DNA of 64,000 nucleotides from CAXTSE01 sp964246985 (GTDB taxonomy: Bacteria > Actinomycetota > Actinomycetes > Actinomycetales > Microbacteriaceae): assembly GCA_964246985.1 (NCBI GenBank), contig CAXTSE010000006.1:62001-126000 (forward strand). The letters are read 5' to 3'. Made by a program: the position numbers and the translations under genes. Below, in pieces: positions 25,674 through 32,668 of this stretch; the stretch's first letter is position 1, and each line of letters opens with the position of its first letter. The notes beneath the pieces were generated by a model that was given only the letters and a program-made list of their open reading frames with translations, searched no databases and was not told the origin of the DNA.

Positions 25674-26240
25674 GTGCCGAAACTCACCAAACAGGACAAG
25701 ATTGCGAAGGCTGATCGCGTCAAGCGCATTCGGCTGCTTAGCGCGGAACTCGACAACACGCGTCAGGCAGCCGTTGAGCGAACTCGTTCAATCGATTCGA
25801 AGTCGTCCTTTGCGATTGTCGTGGCAGGTGTGGTCGCCGGGGCCGCCTTTACTGGCCTGGTGGACCCTCGGTTCTGCTTCATCGGGCTCATCCCCCTCGC
25901 GCTCACGATCGGCAGCGTCGTCGCGGCCGTGGTGGCTCTGTGGCCAACCCGGCTGTGGGTGACTTCTGCGCGAGACCTCGTCGACACGTACGTCGAGAAC
26001 CCGATGTCGGGTGACGAACTTGAAGACCACATCCTCGAGGTGAAGGCGAAGGAAGTAACCGGTCGAGACAAATACAACGAGAAGCGATCGACGGCAACCA
26101 AGATTTCGTTGGTCCTCTTGATTGTCAGTCTGGTTACTGCTCTGATCGTGGTCGGCATCAACGCTGCTCTCCCTGAAGGGGCGACTGTTGGGCCCGGAAA
26201 CGGAATCACCTCAAGTCCCACTCCCACAGTGACACCTTGA
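25674..26240 (+). CDS. Three-TM protein resembling Pycsar/SLATT-type effectors
   Basis: Start GTG 25674 with GGAGGG upstream; 188 residues. A charged N-terminal helix (residues 5-40, ending in RTRSIDSKS) precedes two adjacent membrane helices (about 45-62 and 66-90), then a cytoplasmic helical segment (DLVDTYVENPMSGDELEDH), a third helix (142-163) and a Ser/Thr/Pro tail. The pattern 'acidic helix, RxxSIDSKxxF, TM hairpin, soluble helix, TM' resembles membrane effectors of nucleotide-second-messenger defence. No cyclase is adjacent, so the role is uncertain. Confidence 0.6.
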   Translation: MPKLTKQDKIAKADRVKRIRLLSAELDNTRQAAVERTRSIDSKSSFAIVVAGVVAGAAFTGLVDPRFCFIGLIPLALTIGSVVAAVVALWPTRLWVTSARDLVDTYVENPMSGDELEDHILEVKAKEVTGRDKYNEKRSTATKISLVLLIVSLVTALIVVGINAALPEGATVGPGNGITSSPTPTVTP

Positions 26241-26297
26241 CGTGGAACTGTGGGCGTGATGCTCAATCGCTCGCACCGCCGATGAACTGGAGACACC

Positions 26298-26417
26298 ATG
26301 AGTGACGAAGACCGGGAACCGACCCCTCCCACCCCCGAACGTCCCAACGTGGACAAAGTTGGAAAAACGCTTACCCATTCGGGCGATCAGCCGGACGTGG
26401 AGAAACGAGATGAGTAA
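26298..26417 (+). CDS. PERPNVD mini-protein 1, 39 aa
   Basis: ATG 26298 with TGGAGA upstream. Acidic N-terminus (MSDEDREP), then TPPTPERPNVDKVGKTLT and a charged tail. It is the first of three tandem paralogues and overlaps the second by 8 nt (ATGAGTAA). It is 57 nt after the three-TM gene, so probably in the same transcript. Function unknown. Confidence 0.6.
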   Translation: MSDEDREPTPPTPERPNVDKVGKTLTHSGDQPDVEKRDE

Positions 26418-26523
26418 CGACGACAAAGTGCCCCCGCCCCCGCCGGAACGACCGAACGTCGATGGTGTCGGCAAACCGCTCACAGGTTCGGGTGGCAAAC
26501 CAAGTACGAAGAAGCTGCGGTGA
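26410..26523 (+). CDS. PERPNVD mini-protein 2, 37 aa
   Basis: ATG 26410, translated in another frame from its neighbour and overlapping it by 8 nt. MSNDDKV, then PPPPPERPNVDGVGKPLT and a basic tail (KPSTKKLR). Same plan as mini-proteins 1 and 3. It ends with TGA overlapping the next GTG by 4 nt. Confidence 0.6.
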   Translation: MSNDDKVPPPPPERPNVDGVGKPLTGSGGKPSTKKLR

Positions 26524-26630
26524 GCGACAAAGACGGCCCCGCGTCTCCACCTCCGCCGGAACGACCCAATGTGGACAGGGTGCTCACAAAGCTCACCGAG
26601 ACCTACGTAGAGCCGCCGCCGGAGGAATAG
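26520..26630 (+). CDS. PERPNVD mini-protein 3, 36 aa
   Basis: GTG 26520 in a GTGA overlap with the previous stop. MSDKDGP, then SPPPPERPNVDRVLTKLT and an acidic tail (EPPPEE). The conserved centre between changing tails argues for selection on the protein. The stop TAG shares one base with the next GTG. Confidence 0.6.
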   Translation: MSDKDGPASPPPPERPNVDRVLTKLTETYVEPPPEE

Positions 26631-26770
26631 TGGCCGAACAGCCGAACGACTGGTCGCCAGTAGAGGATTTAAGTCTCTCCACGCCCAATTGCCCCGCTTG
26701 CTTGACGCCGATGAGGCTCGCGGAATTCAACTGGAAGTGCCGCGATTGCGGCCTTGCAGTAGTGAGCTGA
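26630..26770 (+). CDS. Small zinc-ribbon protein, 46 aa
   Basis: GTG 26630, with GGAGGA 4 nt upstream inside the previous gene. Two CxxC pairs (CPAC and CRDC) 16 residues apart form a compact zinc ribbon at the C-terminal half. The N-terminus is acidic. It ends the four-gene cassette and is convergent with the gene at 26869. Confidence 0.65.
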   Translation: MAEQPNDWSPVEDLSLSTPNCPACLTPMRLAEFNWKCRDCGLAVVS

Positions 26771-26868
26771 AGGCGAGCGCCGGGCCGGTCACGGAAGCTC
26801 GCGACCCGGCGCTGATGAACGCAACCGGCCCGGTGACCGAGACCGACCCGGAACGTCTCGAAGTCGAC

Positions 26869-27141
26869 CTAGATGTTATTGCTAAGCCATGTGTTGACCT
26901 CTTCGGACAGGCCGTAGCTGCCCCACGACTTGCCGTCGACGTTGATGACAAGGACGTCGTCGTTGGTGTCGATGTACTTCTTGATGCCGTCGCGCAGCGT
27001 CGCCACGCTGGCGCTGGTCTTGACCAGGAAGCTGCTCTTGAGCGGCTTGCACCACGAGTCGCCAGACTTGAGGTACTTGATCAGCTCGTCGTAGTTCTGA
27101 CCGGACTTGTTGAGGTCGTAGTTGACCCAGTGAACTGCCAT
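26869..27141 (-). CDS. Small conserved protein, often annotated 'SinR family', 90 aa
   Basis: ATG 27141 with AAGGAG upstream. Strand-helix pattern MAVHWVNYDLNKSGQNYDEL, then SGDSWCKPLKSSFLV and DDVLVINVDGKSWGS. This resembles a ferredoxin-like fold of the Cas2/VapD kind; homologues are often named SinR-family, without relation to B. subtilis SinR. It has lower GC than its neighbours. There is no CRISPR nearby. Possibly an RNA-binding or nuclease-related factor; not certain. Confidence 0.6.
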   Translation of the reverse strand: MAVHWVNYDLNKSGQNYDELIKYLKSGDSWCKPLKSSFLVKTSASVATLRDGIKKYIDTNDDVLVINVDGKSWGSYGLSEEVNTWLSNNI

Positions 27142-27265
27142 GAGGGACTCCTTGAGGGTAAAGTGGACCTTGCTGGTGTAGCTCGGGTGGATGTAACGCT
27201 AACCAGCACCACCGACACTCAAACGCGCGGTTTCCTCAGGGGACTGAGGTGCTCCAAAGAAGCCC

Positions 27266-27739
27266 CTAGGTTGCAGGCATCAACCAACTGTCAAAGTCGG
27301 TGAGGAATTGGTCGATATCCCCATTGCTGCTCAAAGAGATTCGCACGTCTCCGATTCCGTGGTGCCCGGTCCCCCGCAGGTCCCGCGCGTTCGGCATGTC
27401 GGCGACCGTCTCGGCGTCGACCGGAAGGACGACTTCTAACCGGGTGTTGCTGCGAATTACGCTGGCGAAGATCTGCGACCGCTCGCCCAGGCGGGTCGAC
27501 GTCGCGCCCTCCCGTCGATAGCCGAGGAACATCTTCCGAACGACGTAGTGCAGTCCCGGATTGCGCAACCGGAGCTCGCGGTCCAATCGCACGGCTAGCG
27601 TCCGCGTTGCATCATCCATCGTCGCCACAACCGCCGCCAATGCGCCGTCGTCGATGTGGAGGACCCTTGCGAGAAGTTTTTGCGCGTCCATCCCTGCCAG
27701 GACTGCGGCGTCCTCCAGGAAGTTGTCCACATCAGTCAC
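27266..27739 (-). CDS. DUF5655-like protein, partner of the RM enzyme
   Basis: A 157-residue product, start GTG 27739, only 6 nt after the RM gene's stop. The C-terminal half has the DUF5655 pattern: a strand with FASVIRSNTRLEVVLPV, then RDLRGTGHHGIGDVRISL and a closing helix DIDQFLTDFDSWL. Such domains are often found beside restriction systems. It probably acts with the nuclease-methylase upstream, perhaps as a modulator. Confidence 0.75.
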   Translation of the reverse strand: MTDVDNFLEDAAVLAGMDAQKLLARVLHIDDGALAAVVATMDDATRTLAVRLDRELRLRNPGLHYVVRKMFLGYRREGATSTRLGERSQIFASVIRSNTRLEVVLPVDAETVADMPNARDLRGTGHHGIGDVRISLSSNGDIDQFLTDFDSWLMPAT

Positions 27740-27744
27740 CTGGT

Positions 27745-30471
27745 CTACCGCGGCGGCTTGAATGCCGCGATGATCGCCCGAGACCGGGGGCTGTCCAGGA
27801 GCATCTCAGTCGACGCGGTGTCACTGGCTTCGGCCCGCAACCGCCGCATGTCGTCCTCGGCCTTGCTGGCACGCTTGACTGCGTCGTCGATCTTGTCGCG
27901 AACCTCCTGGCCGGGCACCGGCAGCCGCAATTTCTTCAGCTCGGTCCAGCGCACTCGTGTACGTCCGATCCCTGTGGCGAGCAAGAGCATTTCCGCCCGA
28001 GCTTCGGGTGATCGCACGAGTGCCCAGATGACACTTGCAGTGAGGTCGGCGCTCGGGCGACAGACGGTGTACTCGCTAGTCACCACGAGGCCCTCGAACT
28101 CTCCCGGAACGACGGCAACCGCGCCATGGATCGCGTTGATGTGGCTGAACACGAAATCGCCCGCCTCCACTCGCGTGATCGTCTGCTTCGCCACGTCACT
28201 CGTAGACACCTCGTCGCCCGCTTCGCAGAACCCGTCGTACCTGACCCGGAGGTAGGTCACGAGTTCGTCAACGACCGAGGTATCGACCTCGCGATCGGCT
28301 TTGCTGTCCTTGTCGACAGCGAGCTTGAGAAGGTCGCCGAGCGGTTGAACCTTGAAGCCGGCTGCTTGCCAATCGGGTACTCTTGCTTCCGCTTCGGGGA
28401 GGCACGCCTTGACGTCGATCCTGTCCGTGATCGCTGCCGGCTTGACCGTCCAGTCCGCGGCTTCCGGCTCTCCGGCCTGAAACGCCCTGTAGAGCGCCGT
28501 GACCCGCTCGATCTCCGCCCGTGCATGCTCGCGATTCGCTGCGTCGATTGGGAGGATCCGCGCTCGCGATGGATCGTCGACCCCAACCCACGAGCAGTAG
28601 TACATGAACACGTCGGGCTGGACTTCCTCCGTCGCCGACTTTTTCTCGAGGACGAGCAGCGACGTCTTCACGCGCGCCTGCGATCGCTGGAACGCGTCAC
28701 CCGGCAGAGACACCACTGCCTTCACAATCCAGTTCTCGCGGATCCACTCGCGGACACGCTTGTGACGCGGCGCTCCGAGGATGCTGTCGTCGACGACGGT
28801 CACCAGGCGACCTCGTGGCCCGAGCAGGTCGTAGTAACGCTCCAGGAACATGACCATGGAACTCAGCGACTTCAAAGGGCGCTTCGCTCCGCCAGCTGTG
28901 TCGTACGACAACACATAGTCGTCGAGGAGTTTGGCGTCCCCCTCCTCGTCGCGCGTGTACTCCTTTGCGAACGGCGGATTGGTGAGCACGACATCGGCCA
29001 AGCCGGACGCAGGGGACCCACCCTGGCCCGTCTGAGCCTTCTGCACGCGGGCCCGAAACTCGTCCTTCTCGGACACAATCTCGGGGTCGTCGGTGGCAAT
29101 GATGGCCACCTTCTTGTCGAGAGCATCGAGCTGGAAGACGCTCGTCCCCCCGTCGCCGTGGAGGTACATGTTGATTCGAGCGATGCGGGCGAGTGCAGGG
29201 TCACGCGCCACGTCCACGCCGATCAGGGATTGCTCGGCGACCTGCATACGGAGCTCTTCGCGGCGCTTGTTCGTCAGGGAGGTGTTGGCGTCGAGTTTCG
29301 ACCACATGTCGGCGAGGGCTTCGATCAGGAAGCCGCCCGTACCCGAGCAGGCGTCGATAACTCTGTCGACGTGCTTGTCGTCGGCGCGCAGCTGGGCGAG
29401 CCCCGTGGCCAGTTTGACGATGCTTCGGGGCGTGAAGTATTGCCCGAGCGCCTTGCCTCGTAGCGTCGAGTTGAGGAACGTCTCGAACATGCGACCGTTG
29501 AGGTCCGCGTCGATGCTGATGAGGTCGACGTACTCGAGGCGGTCCACCAGGACTCGGAGAGTCTCCGGCGACAGGAGCAGACGTTCCCCCTTCGGAAAGA
29601 TGCGCTTCTTCTTGCCATTCGCGATCGCGATCTCGAAATCACTCAGCAACTTCTGGAAGAGGATCGCGTCGAGAGGACTCGGAGTGTCGGCTTCGCGGGA
29701 CTTGATCCAGGCGGTGGAGAACTTGACGGATTCCGCAGGAACGACGATTGAGCGGTCGTCGAGAGTGCGGAGGTTTGGGTCGGCGTGCGCCTCTCGGTCC
29801 GAATGAAGCTTTAGGAAAATGACCTTCACGAACTCCATGAAGGCCGCGTTGTAGCTCAGGTTGTCGCGCTTGTAGATCAGCCGATGCGCCCAAGCAAAGT
29901 CCGTGTTGAGGTCGGAGACTGAGTGGCGGCGGAGGATGTGCTCACCCTTGGCCACAGGCGCAGCCGCGGGAGTGGCCTTGAACGCCTCGGGTCCGAGCAG
30001 CGACCGAATGGTCGCGTATGCCTGATTGTCGTCGACGAAGTCTCCAAACGACGCTTCCGCGAGAGGGGTGGCGTCGTCCCATCGGTAGACGCGGGTGGTC
30101 ACGCCGTTGGTGAGCATAAAGAACTCGACAGGGTTGTCGGGTTGAAGACTGTTCAGCGCGAGACAGTAACTCTGCGACTGTCCTACCCACTCATCGAGGT
30201 CCTCCTCGACGCCCTTCGCCTCGATGATCCAGCGCACTTTCGAGCCAACGGTGATCCCGTAGTCGGGTCGCCACTTTTCACTCGTGCGGCCCTTTGAGAT
30301 CTTGAGCTCGTCGATCGTCACCTTCGGCTTGATCTGGGCGTCCTTGTAACCGAGGTCCTTCAGAAGCCGAGCGACGAAGAACTGCTCGACCGTCGCCTCG
30401 TTGCTCAGGTCGGCCAACTTGCCGAACTTGCTATCTACCACGTGAACCCCATGCGTTGACGATACCGTCAA
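27745..30471 (-). CDS. Single-chain restriction-modification enzyme (nuclease + N6 methylase + specificity)
   Basis: A protein of 908 residues from TTG 30471 (alternatively GTG about 10 codons later). Residues 1-120 carry a PD-(D/E)xK nuclease: Asp70 in RPDYG and Glu84-x-Lys86 in IIEAKG, like the HsdR N-terminal domain. Residues about 190-640 form an HsdM-like methylase with SAM motif I (DACSGTGGF, near 370) and catalytic NPPF near 495. The C-terminal 250 residues resemble a target-recognition domain ending in a coiled coil (DDAVKRASKAEDDMRRL). It would cut unmodified invading DNA and methylate adenine in its own. No helicase domain, so type IIG-like rather than type I. Confidence 0.9.
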   Translation of the reverse strand: MTVSSTHGVHVVDSKFGKLADLSNEATVEQFFVARLLKDLGYKDAQIKPKVTIDELKISKGRTSEKWRPDYGITVGSKVRWIIEAKGVEEDLDEWVGQSQSYCLALNSLQPDNPVEFFMLTNGVTTRVYRWDDATPLAEASFGDFVDDNQAYATIRSLLGPEAFKATPAAAPVAKGEHILRRHSVSDLNTDFAWAHRLIYKRDNLSYNAAFMEFVKVIFLKLHSDREAHADPNLRTLDDRSIVVPAESVKFSTAWIKSREADTPSPLDAILFQKLLSDFEIAIANGKKKRIFPKGERLLLSPETLRVLVDRLEYVDLISIDADLNGRMFETFLNSTLRGKALGQYFTPRSIVKLATGLAQLRADDKHVDRVIDACSGTGGFLIEALADMWSKLDANTSLTNKRREELRMQVAEQSLIGVDVARDPALARIARINMYLHGDGGTSVFQLDALDKKVAIIATDDPEIVSEKDEFRARVQKAQTGQGGSPASGLADVVLTNPPFAKEYTRDEEGDAKLLDDYVLSYDTAGGAKRPLKSLSSMVMFLERYYDLLGPRGRLVTVVDDSILGAPRHKRVREWIRENWIVKAVVSLPGDAFQRSQARVKTSLLVLEKKSATEEVQPDVFMYYCSWVGVDDPSRARILPIDAANREHARAEIERVTALYRAFQAGEPEAADWTVKPAAITDRIDVKACLPEAEARVPDWQAAGFKVQPLGDLLKLAVDKDSKADREVDTSVVDELVTYLRVRYDGFCEAGDEVSTSDVAKQTITRVEAGDFVFSHINAIHGAVAVVPGEFEGLVVTSEYTVCRPSADLTASVIWALVRSPEARAEMLLLATGIGRTRVRWTELKKLRLPVPGQEVRDKIDDAVKRASKAEDDMRRLRAEASDTASTEMLLDSPRSRAIIAAFKPPR

Positions 30472-30524
30472 ACGACGAAGTTCGCCCCGCGCAATCTATA
30501 TAAGAATCAGCGCCTCCGAGGAGG

Positions 30525-30785
30525 TCAGAGGGCTTTCTGCACGTCGCCGACCTGGGCCGGTTCGGCGAAGGGGTCACGAAGAACGCGTGCGAACGTGGGC
30601 GTGGGAGGCTCCGCAATACGCGTTGTGGGAGCCCACGAGCTGGAGACCGTGCGGGACGTAGCGGCAGGCAAGATACACGCGACCCCCCGGTCCTTGCCTC
30701 CGGCAATCACTTCCGAATCGTCCCGTCGATAGGCCCAAACTTCATGTCTGGAGGCACTCGAAAGTCGATCAAAGTTGACAAACAT
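30525..30785 (-). CDS. Doubtful ORF, 86 aa
   Basis: ATG 30785 without a ribosome site, overlapping the opposite-strand promoter at 30775-30803. The product has no domain. It precedes the restriction-modification gene by 53 nt. It could be a short gene of that operon, but the start inside a strong promoter makes it doubtful. Confidence 0.25.
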   Translation of the reverse strand: MFVNFDRLSSASRHEVWAYRRDDSEVIAGGKDRGVACILPAATSRTVSSSWAPTTRIAEPPTPTFARVLRDPFAEPAQVGDVQKAL

Positions 30786-30803
30786 TCATTTAAATGAGAT
30801 ACT
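30775..30803 (+). promoter_or_regulatory. Promoter with palindromic operator in its spacer
   Basis: TTGACA (30775-30780), a 17-nt spacer, GATACT (30798-30803). The spacer contains the perfect 12-bp palindrome TCATTTAAATGA (30786-30797), so a repressor bound there would block RNA polymerase. It drives the beta-helix gene at 30893. Confidence 0.65.
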
Positions 30804-30825
30804 CGAGGAACGGACCGCCTCCATT

Positions 30826-30869
30826 GGGGCGCAGAAGAGCCAGCTCGGAAGCTTGTTCTCCTGCGCCCC
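30826..30869 (+). promoter_or_regulatory. Hairpin in the beta-helix gene's leader
   Basis: GGGGCGCAG (30826-30834) pairs perfectly with CTGCGCCCC (30861-30869). It ends 10 nt before the AAGGAGAT ribosome site. It may stabilise the mRNA or act as an attenuator; the ribosome site is not in the stem. Confidence 0.45.
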
Positions 30870-30892
30870 GCAGGAAAGGAAGGAGATCCGTT

Positions 30893-31321
30893 ATGCCAGA
30901 TGAGGTTCCCAACAAAGTCTTGCCGGCACCGGGGGTGGACCCACCACCGCTGATACTGGCAAGCAATATCCGCTATCGTCGCCATTTGAACGGTGGAGGC
31001 CTCGTGGACGAACGGGCCTCAGTTGACGCTGAGGTTTACATCGGACCGGAGGCATCCGTCACTGGAGCCGCGACGTTGCGAGGTCCAGTGGGCCTCTATG
31101 ACCAAGCTTCTATCGATGGCGGAGTAGTAATCGTTGGCCCTGTGACGATGCGTCAACACGCACGGGTGAGCGGACGAGCGCGAATTGTTGGCCGGGTTAT
31201 GCTCGCAAATCACGCTCACGTCACCGATGACGCAGATATTGATGGCACCTTTGTTATCGACTTCTTTGCGGTCGTCGGCGGCGCCTCGCGACTGCGCGGC
31301 AACTATATGGTGTCGGGCTAG
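30893..31321 (+). CDS. Left-handed beta-helix (hexapeptide-like) protein, 142 aa
   Basis: ATG 30893 with AAGGAGAT upstream; earlier in-frame starts are rejected. From residue about 35 the sequence shows repeating short strands with small and Val/Ile residues at 5-6-residue intervals (ASVDAEVYIGPEASVTGAAT, VTMRQHARVSGRARIVG). This resembles YdcK-type and hexapeptide-repeat proteins. No transferase domain is attached. It has its own promoter and terminator, so it forms a single-gene unit. Function unknown. Confidence 0.75.
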   Translation: MPDEVPNKVLPAPGVDPPPLILASNIRYRRHLNGGGLVDERASVDAEVYIGPEASVTGAATLRGPVGLYDQASIDGGVVIVGPVTMRQHARVSGRARIVGRVMLANHAHVTDDADIDGTFVIDFFAVVGGASRLRGNYMVSG

Positions 31322-31327
31322 CGCGAA

Positions 31328-31361
31328 GGGGCCGAGCTGTTTCCAGCTCGGCCCCTCTTTT
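31328..31361 (+). terminator. Rho-independent terminator
   Basis: A perfect 12-bp stem GGGGCCGAGCTG/CAGCTCGGCCCC with a TTTC loop, followed by TCTTTT. It lies 7 nt after the beta-helix gene's stop. Confidence 0.95.
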
Positions 31362-31613
31362 CATGCGACCCTGCCCCGGCTAGCTTTGATTAGCTGATTC
31401 GCGTGGGCATAACCCCCTGCACGAAGCAGCGCGAGGGGCGGCCGACGTGTCGCCCCTCGTCCCGTTCCTGCTCACGGCCCGTTGGAAAGGCCATCCTTCT
31501 CGACTGCCTGCCTGCGCACCGATGAGGGCGTAGCCGGCGTCTAGAGTCTGTGCGCTACAGAGTGAGCTGAGTTCCCCGATTGTTGTGATATTCACAATCG
31601 CCCCCTTTTGCCG
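31362..31613. other. Intergenic region with one hairpin
   Basis: No gene is visible. A perfect 9-bp inverted repeat CGAGGGGCG/CGCCCCTCG (31432-31440 and 31451-31459) is the only clear structure. Confidence 0.5.
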
Positions 31614-31641
31614 TTGACACCAGGTCAGATTGGCTCATAAT
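31614..31641 (+). promoter_or_regulatory. Promoter TTGACA-16-CATAAT
   Basis: The same hexamers and spacer length as the promoter at 24012. The start of transcription near 31648 would place RNA element C close to the 5' end of the mRNA for the gene at 31740. Confidence 0.75.
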
Positions 31642-31672
31642 AAATCCTCCGCCACGCCACCAGCTACGCGCG

Positions 31673-31734
31673 CTCCTTGATGCGAAGCGATTGAGAGATG
31701 ACCACACGGGTCGTCGGTCGCGAGCATCAAGGAG
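31673..31734 (+). ncRNA. Structured 5' leader, copy C
   Basis: P1 pairs CTCCTTGATGC (31673) with GCATCAAGGAG (31724), 11 perfect pairs that enclose the ribosome site. P2 pairs GCGATT with GGTCGC; P3 pairs GATGACC with GGTCGTC; the loop is ACACG. Compared with A and B, base changes in P1, P2 and P3 keep the pairing. It precedes ATG 31740 by 5 nt. Confidence 0.72.
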
Positions 31735-31739
31735 GAGCA

Positions 31740-32252
31740 ATGGTGAGGGGTCTAGTTGTGCCAGCTCGTATAGAGCGGCCGGTAACCGTCCGTGATCTGG
31801 AAGGCCTGGCGGACTACCAGACAGTCGTCGGAGGGTACGTCGAGCCCGTGGAAGTGGCTCGGCTCGGTCTCACGCTGTATGCAAACGAAGAGGGTCTCCT
31901 GCGACAGTTTGAGTTCAATTCGCGCGCGTCGTTTCTTTGGTGGTTTCACGCTCCGGAGGCACGGCAGCGGGCGATGCTGGTCGGCGATGTTGTTGTCGTT
32001 GGCGCCCCTGACCTTGCGGGCGAGTCGACGGACGTGCCGCAAGAGGTAGTCGATCTTCTGACGAGTTCCGGCACGTTTCGAATCGATGGGCTATGGGAGA
32101 GGGGCGGTGAGTGGATCGACTACGGCGTCCGTTATGACGACTATTTCGACGCCCTGTTCTGGGCGATGATCATCAACGAGCGGACAAGCCCCCTTGAGAT
32201 CAAAGTCGTGGGGTATCTGGAGGCAGGGAGCACGACAACTCAGGCCGAGTAG
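31740..32252 (+). CDS. DUF3846-like protein, 170 aa
   Basis: ATG 31740 directly after leader C. The N-terminal half follows the DUF3846 pattern: LVVPARIERPVTVRDLEGL, YQTVVGGYVEPVEV, LTLYANEEGLL, then GDVVVVGAPD...STDVP. This family is common on actinobacterial plasmids and phages and has no known function. The C-terminal 60 residues are an extra acidic/aromatic part (YGVRYDDYFDALFWAMI). Confidence 0.8.
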   Translation: MVRGLVVPARIERPVTVRDLEGLADYQTVVGGYVEPVEVARLGLTLYANEEGLLRQFEFNSRASFLWWFHAPEARQRAMLVGDVVVVGAPDLAGESTDVPQEVVDLLTSSGTFRIDGLWERGGEWIDYGVRYDDYFDALFWAMIINERTSPLEIKVVGYLEAGSTTTQAE

Positions 32253-32264
32253 CTACGCGCGGCG

Positions 32265-32300
32265 GCCGCATTGCCGGGACCCTAGGTTCCGCAATGCGGC
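32265..32300 (+). terminator. Long hairpin after the DUF3846-like gene
   Basis: GCCGCATTGC/GCAATGCGGC (10 bp), a bulged C, then GGGACC/GGTTCC (6 bp with one G-U) and a CTA loop. It lies 13 nt after the stop. There is no T-run. Most likely a transcript end; the inner 10 bases match part of the tRNA-Ala 3' end in inverted orientation. Confidence 0.55.
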
Positions 32301-32613
32301 TGCCGCTATTCAATTTGCGATGATGTTGAGGCCACTTGCGGTCCCTGACATTTCGGCCTCTGTGATCCTCGCGCGGGGGATACGACCGAATCGCCAGAGG
32401 TTGCCGCAGTCGGGTCAGGGAGTTCGGTGACGGCCACTAGGCGAGGACGAAGGGCCGTCTAGGAGCGAAATAGGACTCATCCCGGCACCCGCCGACAAGA
32501 CAGTGTGCCAGTCGGCGAGAATCAACTCTGTTGATTCGACCATTTTGGCCACGTCCGGTTGAGGAGCCCGGCGACCTCCCTCGCGGCGGGCAACTAGTCG
32601 CGTCGGGTTGAAG
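32301..32613. other. Intergenic stretch, nothing recognised
   Basis: About 310 nt between two convergent genes. No ribosome-site-backed gene, tRNA fragment or transposase remnant was seen. It may hold the element's end, but no attachment site could be identified. Confidence 0.4.
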
Positions 32614-32655
32614 GTGCAGCGTGCCGGCCCCGGAAAGAGGGCCAGCACGCTGCAC
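32614..32655 (-). terminator. Strong hairpin after the channel-like gene
   Basis: GTGCAGCGTGC/GCACGCTGCAC (11 bp), one mismatch, then GGCCC/GGGCC with an 8-nt loop. It is 13 nt beyond the stop at 32669 and may serve both strands. There is no T-run. Confidence 0.7.
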
Positions 32656-32668
32656 TTCGGAGATAGGG

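Noticed and set aside
26255..26297. Possible fourth copy of the RNA leader before the mini-gene cassette
   Set aside because: Only a nine-base match (TCGCTCGCA) to copies A and B; P1 and P3 cannot be formed.
32277..32286. 10-base match to the tRNA-Ala 3' end as attR
   Set aside because: Inverted orientation, inside a hairpin, and short enough to occur by chance in 50 kb; kept only as a hint.
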